From NCBI GenBank assembly GCA_001795975.1, contig MGLG01000023.1, positions 1 through 7,262 on the forward strand: 7,262 nt of DNA, in the 5' to 3' direction. Below the pieces are notes generated by a model that was given only the letters and a program-made list of their open reading frames with translations, searched no databases and had not been told where the DNA came from. How positions within the stretch are numbered: the stretch's first letter is position 1; each line of letters begins with the position of its first letter. Shown here in pieces: positions 1 through 4,678 of the stretch. This DNA is from Candidatus Yanofskybacteria bacterium RIFOXYD1_FULL_42_10. GTDB lineage: Bacteria; Patescibacteriota; Minisyncoccia; 2-02-FULL-40-12; GWA2-44-9. The translations under genes were made by a program, and so were the position numbers.

Positions 1-63
1 CAAGGCTTAAACAATATTTTTATTCAAGTCGAAATATTTGACTTATAAAAATTTCACTACAGG

Positions 64-528
64 ATGAAAAAGAAACTTTTATTGATTTTGGTTGCCGCGG
101 CGGTTTTGTACGGCGGATTTTGGATTTATTCGTGGTATAAGGCGCAGCCGGTTGCGCATGAGTTTATCGGCCGAATTCAGAAAATGGAGAATGGAACCCT
201 GTTTGTCAGTGGCATTTATCAGGTTCAGGACAGACTAGATTTGTCGGGGCCGGATACGCTGACAGATGTTAAAATCACTGTTTCTTCCAAAACCGAATTT
301 ATCAAAGAATTAATCTATTTGCCGTCTCTGAAAGAATTGGAAAAAACGGGAGGGATGTATAAGCCGAGCGAGTTAAAGAGAGAGAAAACGGTTGGCGTCG
401 CCGGTGATTTGCCGGAATTGCAAAGCTCCAATACCGGCATCAGGTTTGTTTCCAAAAGAAATATTTATAAAAAGAGCGTGTTTAAGGCCGATAGTTTGGA
501 ATACATAGAGCCGATTTATCCGGAATAA
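64..528 (+). CDS. Membrane-anchored hypothetical protein
   Basis: I do not recognise a named family for this 154-residue protein. Residues 1-4 are Met-Lys-Lys-Lys and about 5-24 form one hydrophobic segment ending in aromatic residues, typical of a signal anchor or uncleaved signal peptide. No lipobox cysteine follows. The remaining ~130 residues are soluble, with alternating polar and hydrophobic stretches that suggest beta structure (for example around 35-75), and should face outside the membrane. The Met-Lys-Lys-Lys start is the natural one, but its Shine-Dalgarno is poor: AGG directly abuts the ATG. A TATAAA box at 44-49 could be a -10 element, with no good -35. It is the first gene of a three-gene set and ends 10 bases before the next start. 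The gene call is confident; the function is unknown. Confidence 0.85.
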   Translation: MKKKLLLILVAAAVLYGGFWIYSWYKAQPVAHEFIGRIQKMENGTLFVSGIYQVQDRLDLSGPDTLTDVKITVSSKTEFIKELIYLPSLKELEKTGGMYKPSELKREKTVGVAGDLPELQSSNTGIRFVSKRNIYKKSVFKADSLEYIEPIYPE

Positions 529-538
529 TATATAAACA

Positions 539-1156
539 ATGTTTGAAAATTCTCCAAAACAACCTGCGACAGAGCAAGAACCTCAAATGAAGTCATATAA
601 AAGTTCGCTTGATCAAGTGGTGGATTATCTTGAACAAAGAACCAATGAAATGCGCCAAAGGCGCTTAGAGAGTAAAGAACAAACACTTGAAGAAATTGCC
701 ACCAATGTAGGCGATTTATTTAGAGGTTTTAATTTTTTTAAAGAGAAGGGGGCTTCACTTAAAACAATAGGAAAAGAGACCATTAATAATATTTTAAAAA
801 ATCCGGGAAGTTGGGAAGATTTTTTAACTCAAGGGGCGGCAAATGCACAAAAAACAGTAGCCGAACATATGCGAGAGGAATTGGAGAAAAAAGCAGAAAT
901 AAAAAGCAAAACAGTCAAATCATTATTGAATGTAGAGGAAGAAGAACAGCGATTAGCTGCCATGAGGGCAAATCTTGAAGCAGCCGAAGTCTTACTACAA
1001 GACCGAAAGCGTGTCTTGACTGAAGGTCAAAAGTTTGATACTATAGACAATACAGAATCTTTGAAAAATAAAGGAGAACAAATGGCAACACATCGCCGCG
1101 AATCAGGTCAACGGGCCGCGGAAGGTTTTTTTGCTAATCTTTTTGGGAGTCTTTAA
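539..1156 (+). CDS. Coiled-coil hypothetical protein
   Basis: This is a 205-residue protein of unknown function. It is highly charged and almost entirely helical in appearance. Residues about 15-55 and 105-160 are rich in Glu, Lys, Arg and Gln with heptad-like spacing, consistent with coiled coils. A more hydrophobic middle (about 55-90) contains Phe-rich and Gly-containing turns, and the C-terminus ends in a Phe/Leu-rich tail (FFANLFGSL) that could contact a partner or the membrane. There is no signal peptide or membrane segment. It starts 10 bases after the upstream gene with no Shine-Dalgarno; a TAATAT hexamer overlapping the upstream stop (526-531) sits at the distance expected for leaderless transcription. 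Translation coupled to the upstream gene is equally possible. The downstream gene begins 4 bases after this stop, so the three probably form an operon. Confidence 0.85.
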   Translation: MFENSPKQPATEQEPQMKSYKSSLDQVVDYLEQRTNEMRQRRLESKEQTLEEIATNVGDLFRGFNFFKEKGASLKTIGKETINNILKNPGSWEDFLTQGAANAQKTVAEHMREELEKKAEIKSKTVKSLLNVEEEEQRLAAMRANLEAAEVLLQDRKRVLTEGQKFDTIDNTESLKNKGEQMATHRRESGQRAAEGFFANLFGSL

Positions 1157-1160
1157 TATT

Positions 1161-1463
1161 ATGATTAACATTATTGATAAGAAAAATCGAGTCAGGGAAT
1201 TGATCAATCAGTCATTGTTTTGCAAATTGCTTAACGCGCAAAAAAAATTGTTGCGCGGCTTAGATAATCTTCCCGATGAGATTGACGAAAGGGATATTGG
1301 CCTGATAGATGCCATCCAAATGATAGTTGAATCATCGGAAAATGATCCCGAAATGCAAGAAACTATCAAGATATTTCTGCGCCTTGAGGAAATTAAGAGT
1401 CGTCGAACCGCAGACCCGAAGGCGACAATTGACGACCTAACGGATCAGGTCAATCTTTCGTAA
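1161..1463 (+). CDS. Small acidic helical hypothetical protein
   Basis: This 100-residue protein belongs to no family I recognise. It appears to be all-helical: a basic, hydrophobic N-terminal third (residues 1-35, including a single Cys at 21) is followed by an acidic middle (about 38-75) and a polar tail. There is no membrane segment or catalytic-looking motif. I chose the ATG at 1161 over an upstream alternative at 1131, because GGGAG at 1145-1149 gives a usable, slightly long spacing and the 1131 start would overlap the preceding gene. It begins 4 bases after the coiled-coil gene's stop, which implies co-transcription and possibly partner proteins. A strong intrinsic terminator follows its stop by 5 bases. 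Confidence 0.8.
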   Translation: MINIIDKKNRVRELINQSLFCKLLNAQKKLLRGLDNLPDEIDERDIGLIDAIQMIVESSENDPEMQETIKIFLRLEEIKSRRTADPKATIDDLTDQVNLS

Positions 1464-1468
1464 GCTTC

Positions 1469-1495
1469 AACGACCCCATTGCGGGGTCGTTTTAA
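1469..1495 (+). terminator. Intrinsic terminator of the three-gene operon
   Basis: A perfect 9-bp stem AACGACCCC / GGGGTCGTT (1469-1477 with 1483-1491) closes a 5-base loop and runs into TTTAATT. It lies 5 bases after the stop of the last operon gene, so it most likely ends that transcript. Confidence 0.9.
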
Positions 1496-1524
1496 TTACT
1501 GTTTATTCCGGAAAGGAGTCTCGT

Positions 1525-1656
1525 TTACTTTCTAAAGATATCTTTTTCACCCATGGCGGTGATTATCATTTTATCGGGGGTGAGATATTTTTTGATAACT
1601 TCAGAAATGATTTGAATCAGGGTTTTAAAATTTAATCCCACGCGCGGTCCAGAATT
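1525..1656 (-). pseudogene. Possible 3' remnant of a minus-strand gene
   Basis: On the minus strand an open frame of 43 codons ends at TAA (1527-1525). Its translation is protein-like, with a helix-like stretch ISEVIKKYLTPDK followed by MIITAMGEKDIFRK. The frame is closed just upstream by TAA (1659-1657), and the only initiator is a GTG without a ribosome binding site. It may be the tail of a decayed gene. The KYLTPDK-then-hydrophobic-Gly pattern is faintly like M16 peptidase repeats, but this is too weak for assignment. It could also be chance. Confidence 0.3.
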
Positions 1657-1665
1657 TTAAAACCC
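1620..1665. repeat. Inverted repeat, 13-bp perfect arms
   Basis: GGGTTTTAAAATT at 1620-1632 is exactly complementary to AATTTTAAAACCC at 1653-1665, with 20 bases between. It is not followed by a T-run on either strand, so a simple terminator is unlikely. It could be the ends of a small element or a protein-binding site. Its left arm lies inside the possible minus-strand remnant. Confidence 0.6.
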
Positions 1666-1685
1666 TACACTGCGTGTTGTGGCAG

Positions 1686-1713
1686 AAAAATAATCCGACG
1701 CAGAATCGGATTA
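1686..1713 (-). terminator. Minus-strand terminator-like hairpin
   Basis: TAATCCGA (1691-1698) pairs perfectly with TCGGATTA (1706-1713) around a 7-base loop. On the minus strand the stem is followed by ATTTTT (the A-run at 1686-1690 on the plus strand). It would stop minus-strand transcription arriving from the first leader element. No intact minus-strand gene lies upstream, so it may belong to a lost gene or block antisense readthrough. Confidence 0.5.
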
Positions 1714-1716
1714 ACA

Positions 1717-1758
1717 AACTTTATAAAGTTAGTCAAAAAATCGCAACTTTATAAAGTT
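1717..1758. promoter_or_regulatory. Two tandem copies of a 14-bp palindrome
   Basis: AACTTTATAAAGTT, a perfect palindrome, occurs at 1717-1730 and again at 1745-1758, with centres 28 bp apart. The pair ends about 40 bp upstream of the TTGACA box at 1799. Position, symmetry and duplication resemble operator sites for a dimeric regulator of the downstream promoter. No regulator gene is visible in the window. Confidence 0.45.
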
Positions 1759-1798
1759 TAAACAGGGTGTTTCAAGGGTATTGAACCATGACAAAGGG

Positions 1799-1827
1799 TT
1801 GACATTTTCATAAAAAGGGTGTATAAT
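1799..1827 (+). promoter_or_regulatory. Sigma-70-type promoter, leader copy 1
   Basis: TTGACA at 1799-1804 and TATAAT at 1822-1827 are both consensus, with the ideal 17-bp spacer. The predicted start of transcription is near 1834. Almost the same promoter recurs at 3326 and 7040, each time before a related structured leader. Confidence 0.88.
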
Positions 1828-1833
1828 TAAAAT

Positions 1834-1991
1834 ACAGTCAAGTAGTAGAAGTTCCGAAGGCAATCTTGGCAGATTGCAAGGGAATACCGGAACTTCACTA
1901 CCTGATAAATAAGAAAGTGGTTGCGGGGCGTAAAAACCCTGCAATAAAGGCCTTTAACAATTTCCCTAGGCCTTGCCTAGGGACTCCGCTA
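1834..1991 (+). ncRNA. Structured leader RNA, copy 1 (truncated at 3' end)
   Basis: This transcribed region is about 96% identical to copy 2 (about eight differences from promoter to 1991). Visible structure: a bulged stem GTAGT-A-GAAGTTCCG (1842-1856) with CGGAACTTCACTAC (1888-1901); an inner hairpin GCAATCT/AGATTGC (1860-1866 with 1871-1877) with loop TGGC; a stem TTGCGGGG / CCCTGCAA further on (about 1921-1943); and a perfect 9-bp hairpin 1963-1971 with 1975-1983. Identity with copy 2 stops abruptly at ACTCCGCT (1991), and the rest of the leader, its ribosome binding site and the MYENNAR start are missing. The opposite-strand open frame across it is broken by RNA-like symmetry and is not called as a gene. 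I do not recognise it as a known riboswitch class. Confidence 0.65.
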
Positions 1992-2387
1992 AACATTTTA
2001 AATATAAAATTATCTCCCGGGATTGTTTATACGGTGTATCTTACAAGTGCGGGAAGCTGTCCCTTCAACGCCAGCCAAAGATATTTTATGGTTAGAATGG
2101 ATGATGAAAAGGTAGATGTCGTCGTGGCGCACGAAATGCTGCATATTGAGTTTATCCGCAATTTTGGATTTTATTGTAGAGATGTTCTCAAATTAACAGT
2201 TGAAGATTTTGGCGCGTTTCAAGAAGCGTCAACCTTTTTATTAAATGATGAGATGAACGATATTTTATCGCGACCGGATTATGGATACAAGGAACATCAA
2301 GAATTAAGATCTAAATTATCAGCCGAGTGGAAAAAGAATAAAAATTTTAATAATTTAGTAAATTATTATAAAGGTTTGACGAATTAA
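1992..2387 (+). pseudogene. 5'-truncated HEXXH metalloprotease-like protein
   Basis: From the leader junction at 1992 the frame encodes about 131 residues up to the TAA at 2385-2387. It carries HEMLH (bases about 2130-2144), preceded by a hydrophobic VDVVVA strand/helix, and a Glu in FQEAS 27 residues after the second His. HEXXH plus a distant Glu is the zinc site of gluzincin-type metallopeptidases. The frame stays open back into the leader to a TTG at 1866, but that part lies in RNA hairpins conserved in copy 2, where it contains a stop, so I do not regard it as protein. No start with a ribosome binding site exists between 1992 and 2088; GTG at 2034 and ATG at 2088 are the options, and neither is convincing. 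Compared with the related 298-residue protein at 2397-3293, about the N-terminal half is missing. Most likely a gene fragment placed behind a leader copy by recombination; a short functional product is not excluded. Confidence 0.6.
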
Positions 2388-2396
2388 TGAGTGAGC

Positions 2397-3293
2397 TTAT
2401 CTCATTTGTTTTTTTAAGATTTCTGCAATTGTATTGATGTATTTGTCATCCAAGGGTTTTTTGTCGTTAACATATTTTTTTGTAAGATTGATAATTTCAA
2501 CTGTTTGCTCCGGACTGATATTGGCCATTAATTTATTAGCAGGTTTATTTTTTAATAATCGAATGCCCAAAATTCCTTTGGGAAAGAGGGAGCCGATAAT
2601 TATTTCATTTATAAAATTAACTTTCTGCGGGTCATTCGGGAATTGCTTCAACAAAAGCGGGAAAAAATATTGGTTTTGGAAACACAAATGGATTGTTTCA
2701 TGCCAGATAATGCCTATTGCATGATTTACATCTTGTGTTGGATATCGCGAAATTTCAAGACTGATGCTTTGTTTATCAATATTGGCGCCTCCTCCTGTGT
2801 GAATTGGCGAGGAAAATAACAAATAAGTTTTGACTTCTTGTTCAGAGGACGGGGAATTGAAAAGAGCGATTAACGCGTCAAGTATAGATTTTAACAAAGA
2901 TTCCTCATTTATTTTATCGTCTAATTCTTTTTGCCATTTCACCAACAACGGCAGATCGTGTTCCCAAAGCAGATTAAACTTTTCTTCCAAGTTATTAAAA
3001 ACTTTTTGTGTTATTGCATAATCTTCCGGGGGCAAGTCTATTTTTAATTTTTCCCAAGGATTTTGCGAGACAAAAAATGCTTGTTCAAAAATTGTTTTGG
3101 CTGATTTGTGTTGAAGGCGGATTTCTTTAAATTTTTTTAACGCTGTCGCTTCTTCTTCAGAAAATTTGCCCAATTCTTTTCGCCATAAGTCGTTATAATC
3201 TTTCCTATTGCTAAAATGCCACTCCGACAGGTTCTGAATAAAAAAGTAAAAATTTGCTGACTTGTTGATGTTGATAGAAAATTTCATCATCAT
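2397..3293 (-). CDS. Putative zinc metallopeptidase (HEXXH), function unknown
   Basis: This is a 298-residue protein with a clear HETIH motif at residues 198-202 and a candidate third zinc ligand, Glu230, in FINEIIIGS. The HEXXH-28-Glu arrangement is typical of gluzincin-like peptidases such as those annotated as peptidase-MA-like or DUF2268-type; I cannot say which. Residues 1-150 are mostly charged helices, followed by a strand-turn-strand region with a Gly-rich loop (about 155-182) leading into the zinc helix. There is no signal peptide, so it is probably cytoplasmic. The start is chosen at the first of three consecutive ATGs (3293, 3290, 3287). An upstream ATG at 3338 would overlap the promoter of leader copy 2. 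No Shine-Dalgarno is seen, but TATAGT lies just upstream, so a very short leader is possible. It converges with the truncated HEXXH gene, leaving 9 bases between the stops, and the two look like distant paralogues. Confidence 0.8.
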   Translation of the reverse strand: MMMKFSININKSANFYFFIQNLSEWHFSNRKDYNDLWRKELGKFSEEEATALKKFKEIRLQHKSAKTIFEQAFFVSQNPWEKLKIDLPPEDYAITQKVFNNLEEKFNLLWEHDLPLLVKWQKELDDKINEESLLKSILDALIALFNSPSSEQEVKTYLLFSSPIHTGGGANIDKQSISLEISRYPTQDVNHAIGIIWHETIHLCFQNQYFFPLLLKQFPNDPQKVNFINEIIIGSLFPKGILGIRLLKNKPANKLMANISPEQTVEIINLTKKYVNDKKPLDDKYINTIAEILKKQMR

Positions 3294-3325
3294 TACTATA
3301 GCAGGAGAGTCAAATTTTGTATGTA

Positions 3326-3354
3326 TTGACATTTCCATAAAAAGGGTGTATAAT
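3326..3354 (+). promoter_or_regulatory. Sigma-70-type promoter, leader copy 2
   Basis: TTGACA at 3326-3331 and TATAAT at 3349-3354 have a 17-bp spacer, identical to copy 1 but for one spacer base. Transcription should start near 3361, giving an untranslated leader of about 265 bases before the lipoprotein start. It is divergent from the HEXXH gene on the minus strand. Confidence 0.9.
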
Positions 3355-3360
3355 TAAAAT

Positions 3361-3625
3361 ACAGTCAAGTAGTAGAAGTTCCGAAGGCAATCCTGGCAGA
3401 TTGCAAGGGAATACTAGAACTTCACTACCTGATAAATAAGAAAGTGGTTGCGGGGCGTGAAACCCTGCGATAAAGGTCTTTAACAATTTCCCTAGGCCTT
3501 GCCTAGGGACTCCGCTCTTTGGGCGGACAACAGCTCTGAAACCGGAGGGGCAACCCTTCGGCGGATTAGACAAGCTCACCGTGGTGAGCCTATCGAACCA
3601 CAAATTCAGGGCAAAGGAGAAGAAG
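3361..3625 (+). ncRNA. Structured leader RNA, copy 2 (lipoprotein 5' UTR)
   Basis: The first ~155 bases match copy 1 and can form the same stems, including the perfect 9-bp hairpin TCCCTAGGC/GCCTAGGGA (3489-3497 with 3501-3509). After the copy 1 breakpoint it continues with ACTCCGCTCTTTGGGCGGAC, where TCCGC can pair with GCGGA; this block is shared word for word with copy 3. A stem CCGGAGGG / CCCTTCGG with a GCAA loop (about 3542-3561) and a REP-like palindrome follow. AAAGGAG (3613-3619) lies 6 bases before the lipoprotein ATG. The length, number of hairpins and conservation between copies suggest a regulatory or stabilising leader. What it senses, if anything, is unknown. Confidence 0.7.
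3565..3602. repeat. REP-like palindrome inside leader copy 2
   Basis: AGCTCACC and GGTGAGCC form a tight hairpin (core GCTCAC/GTGAGC, 3574-3579 with 3584-3589). The flanks TTAGACAA and CTATCGAA pair imperfectly outside it. The wording, a GTGAGCC core followed by TCGAACCAC, resembles REP-type palindromes common between bacterial genes. It is absent from leader copy 3, so it is probably a later insertion. Confidence 0.45.
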
Positions 3626-4216
3626 ATGTACGAGAACAATGCGCGGGCACGGGAGTACGACAGTCCCAACATGGTTTACGGGTTTTTTGCGGGCGCGGGA
3701 GTGGTTGCGTGGGTTCTGTGCCTGGCAATCTCGGCTCTGTTTCTGACCGGATGCGGGAAGGGTGGAACACCGACCACGCCGATTCTGCCACCGAATCCGA
3801 ATGACTATGAGCTGCTGGGCGTTACGCATTTCCTGAAGGATTCGCAAGGGAAAGATACGGATATGTGGGCGCGTCTGCCTGCGGAGCCGAATCCGCCCCG
3901 CGGTTCAACTCTTCCCAACGGAGGGGGTGGTTCCATTGCCGCCACCGTAAAGGTGGAAGTGGGGATTAAGAATCCGGGGAAAAACGGAGCTTATCTTCAC
4001 GGTTTCTTCAGTCACGATGGCGTGACTGAAGATGAAAGAACCCAGATATCGGGTGGAGTCGGTGGTGAAATGGGTTCGCCACGAATCCTTGAAGCAACCT
4101 TGTGGCAGGCGACAAATCGCGCTAACTATCGGTATCTCCTTATCGTTGGAACGCAGGGAATGCTTCCTCAAGACAAGAGAACAGGAACGACGAGCTTCTT
4201 GCTTGATTATCGTTAA
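3626..4216 (+). CDS. Lipoprotein with conserved MYENNAR N-terminus
   Basis: This 196-residue protein is a probable lipoprotein. A 19-residue polar start precedes a hydrophobic stretch (about 20-40) ending in the lipobox LTGC, with Cys43 as the lipidation site. A Gly/Pro/Thr-rich linker (44-60) follows, then a domain with a Gly-rich loop (about 94-101) and likely beta strands (for example VKVEVGI, YRYLLIVG). I recognise no family. The start at 3626 is supported by AAAGGAG 6 bases upstream and by the same ATG context and seven codons recurring at 7242. A GTG at 3581 in frame lies inside the leader palindrome and is rejected. Base composition is unlike the neighbours: a 60-base sample at 3661-3720 is about 58% GC against about 28% at 2401-2460. 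That points to transfer or to selection on a highly expressed gene. It sits just upstream of the Cys-rich peptide gene but is separated from it by a terminator. Confidence 0.82.
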   Translation: MYENNARAREYDSPNMVYGFFAGAGVVAWVLCLAISALFLTGCGKGGTPTTPILPPNPNDYELLGVTHFLKDSQGKDTDMWARLPAEPNPPRGSTLPNGGGGSIAATVKVEVGIKNPGKNGAYLHGFFSHDGVTEDERTQISGGVGGEMGSPRILEATLWQATNRANYRYLLIVGTQGMLPQDKRTGTTSFLLDYR

Positions 4217-4242
4217 TCAGGAAGAAGCAAGATACTGCTCAT

Positions 4243-4274
4243 GGCGGCCTGAAATATGGCCGCTTTTCGTTTTG
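4243..4274 (+). terminator. Intrinsic terminator of the lipoprotein gene
   Basis: GCGGCC (4244-4249) pairs with GGCCGC (4258-4263) across an 8-base loop and is followed by TTTTCGTTTT. It begins 26 bases after the lipoprotein stop and separates that transcript from the Cys-rich peptide gene. Confidence 0.88.
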
Positions 4275-4358
4275 TTAATTATCAACATATGTTAAATATT
4301 TCCATTTCTCCAGTTTAGGAGAAAACCGCCATATGTGTGTGCACATTACCCAACGCAT

Positions 4359-4387
4359 TTGATGAATTTGATTTATTGGTCTAATAT
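4359..4387 (+). promoter_or_regulatory. Probable promoter of the Cys-rich peptide gene
   Basis: TTGATG at 4359-4364 and TAATAT at 4382-4387 are separated by 17 bases, predicting a start near 4394 and a leader of about 50 bases. The boxes are moderate matches to the sigma-70 consensus, but the position between a terminator and the peptide gene supports them. Confidence 0.5.
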
Positions 4388-4396
4388 GCGTTAATT

Positions 4397-4424
4397 GGTT
4401 GTCCTTCAATAATCATGGGCAACC
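4397..4424 (+). promoter_or_regulatory. Leader hairpin next to the peptide gene's ribosome binding site
   Basis: GGTTGTCC (4397-4404) pairs with GGGCAACC (4417-4424), 8 bp with one G-U pair, at the very 5' end of the predicted transcript. It ends directly before GGAAAGGAG (4425-4433), leaving that site free. It could stabilise the mRNA or tune translation. Confidence 0.5.
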
Positions 4425-4442
4425 GGAAAGGAGAAAAGCATC

Positions 4443-4610
4443 ATGGACATCTACTGCGATTATGTGGAACCTGCGCCAAATACGGGTTCAAGTTGCATGG
4501 CAAACAGTTGTGACGATGACTGTTCGTGCAATAGCACTTGTTCGTGTGATGGTGAATGCAGTTGCGATGGCGATTGTGGCTGTGACAGTGCGAACACTTA
4601 CGGCCAGTAA
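4443..4610 (+). CDS. Cys-rich CxC-repeat peptide, candidate RiPP precursor
   Basis: This short gene encodes 55 residues with 11 cysteines at positions 5, 18, 23, 27, 29, 33, 35, 39, 41, 45 and 47. From residue 27 on, the unit CxCxxx repeats four times (CSCNST, CSCDGE, CSCDGD, CGCDSA), encoded by four 18-base units at 4521-4592. There are 11 Asp/Glu and no Lys, Arg or His. The ATG is 9 bases after AAAGGAG, an excellent ribosome binding site, and the gene has its own promoter and terminator. A SPASM radical SAM enzyme is encoded about 900 bases away and such enzymes commonly modify Cys-rich peptides, so a substrate role is the best inference: residues 1-22 would be a short leader and the repeat the core. 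It does not match SCIFF (six Cys in about 45 residues) or a CXXX-repeat peptide. A metal-binding, metallothionein-like peptide is the alternative. Other frames here give only longer, low-complexity shadows. Confidence 0.8.
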   Translation: MDIYCDYVEPAPNTGSSCMANSCDDDCSCNSTCSCDGECSCDGDCGCDSANTYGQ

Positions 4611-4614
4611 GTCG

Positions 4615-4662
4615 ATAAGGCGTTAAACTGGTTCCGAACCAGATTTAACGCCTTATATTTTT
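4615..4662 (+). terminator. Very strong terminator after the peptide gene
   Basis: The 13-base arm ATAAGGCGTTAAA (4615-4627) pairs with TTTAACGCCTTAT (4644-4656), and CTGGT/ACCAG extends the stem with one bulged A, about 18 bp in all. The run TATATTTTT follows. It starts 4 bases after the peptide stop, so most transcripts should end there. Its size would also protect a small abundant mRNA from 3' exonucleases. Confidence 0.88.
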
Positions 4663-4664
4663 GC

Positions 4665-4675
4665 TACACTATAAT
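4665..4675 (+). promoter_or_regulatory. -10-like box directly before the TIKI-like gene
   Basis: TACACTATAAT contains two overlapping -10 candidates: TACACT (4665-4670) and TATAAT (4670-4675). The first lies 8 bases before the ATG at 4679, the distance expected for a leaderless transcript. No Shine-Dalgarno and no good -35 are visible. Readthrough of the preceding terminator is the alternative source of expression. Confidence 0.4.
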
Positions 4676-4678
4676 CAT

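Larger units (their letters stand above)
1464..1798. other. Intergenic region without a convincing gene
   Basis: About 335 bases separate the operon from the first leader element. Apart from the operon terminator at the left end, it contains only a possible minus-strand coding remnant, an inverted repeat with 13-bp arms, a minus-strand terminator-like hairpin and two copies of a 14-bp palindrome, each listed separately. An AAAGGAG at 1512-1518 is not followed by any start codon at a usable distance. The mix suggests an eroded or rearranged junction. Confidence 0.6.

Noticed and set aside
1717..1758. Tandem palindromes as plasmid-type iterons or an origin
   Set aside because: Only two copies are present, with no replication initiator gene and no DnaA-box cluster nearby.
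1729..1944. Minus-strand open frame across leader copy 1, with a similar one at 3310-3672 across copy 2
   Set aside because: The two translations are similar only because the leader DNA is repeated. The plus strand there has a consensus promoter and paired stems, the minus frames lack ribosome binding sites, and copy 3 does not preserve the frame.
1866..1991. N-terminal 42 codons of the open frame running from a TTG into the truncated HEXXH gene
   Set aside because: The TTG lies inside a leader hairpin, and the same stretch in copy 2 contains an in-frame TAG, so it is read as RNA structure and not as protein.
4399..4626. 75-codon plus-strand frame overlapping the Cys-rich peptide
   Set aside because: It lacks a ribosome binding site, is rich in Val/Ala/Arg in the manner of an out-of-frame repeat, and runs into the terminator stem. 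The frame starting at 4443 has an ideal ribosome binding site and regular Cys spacing.
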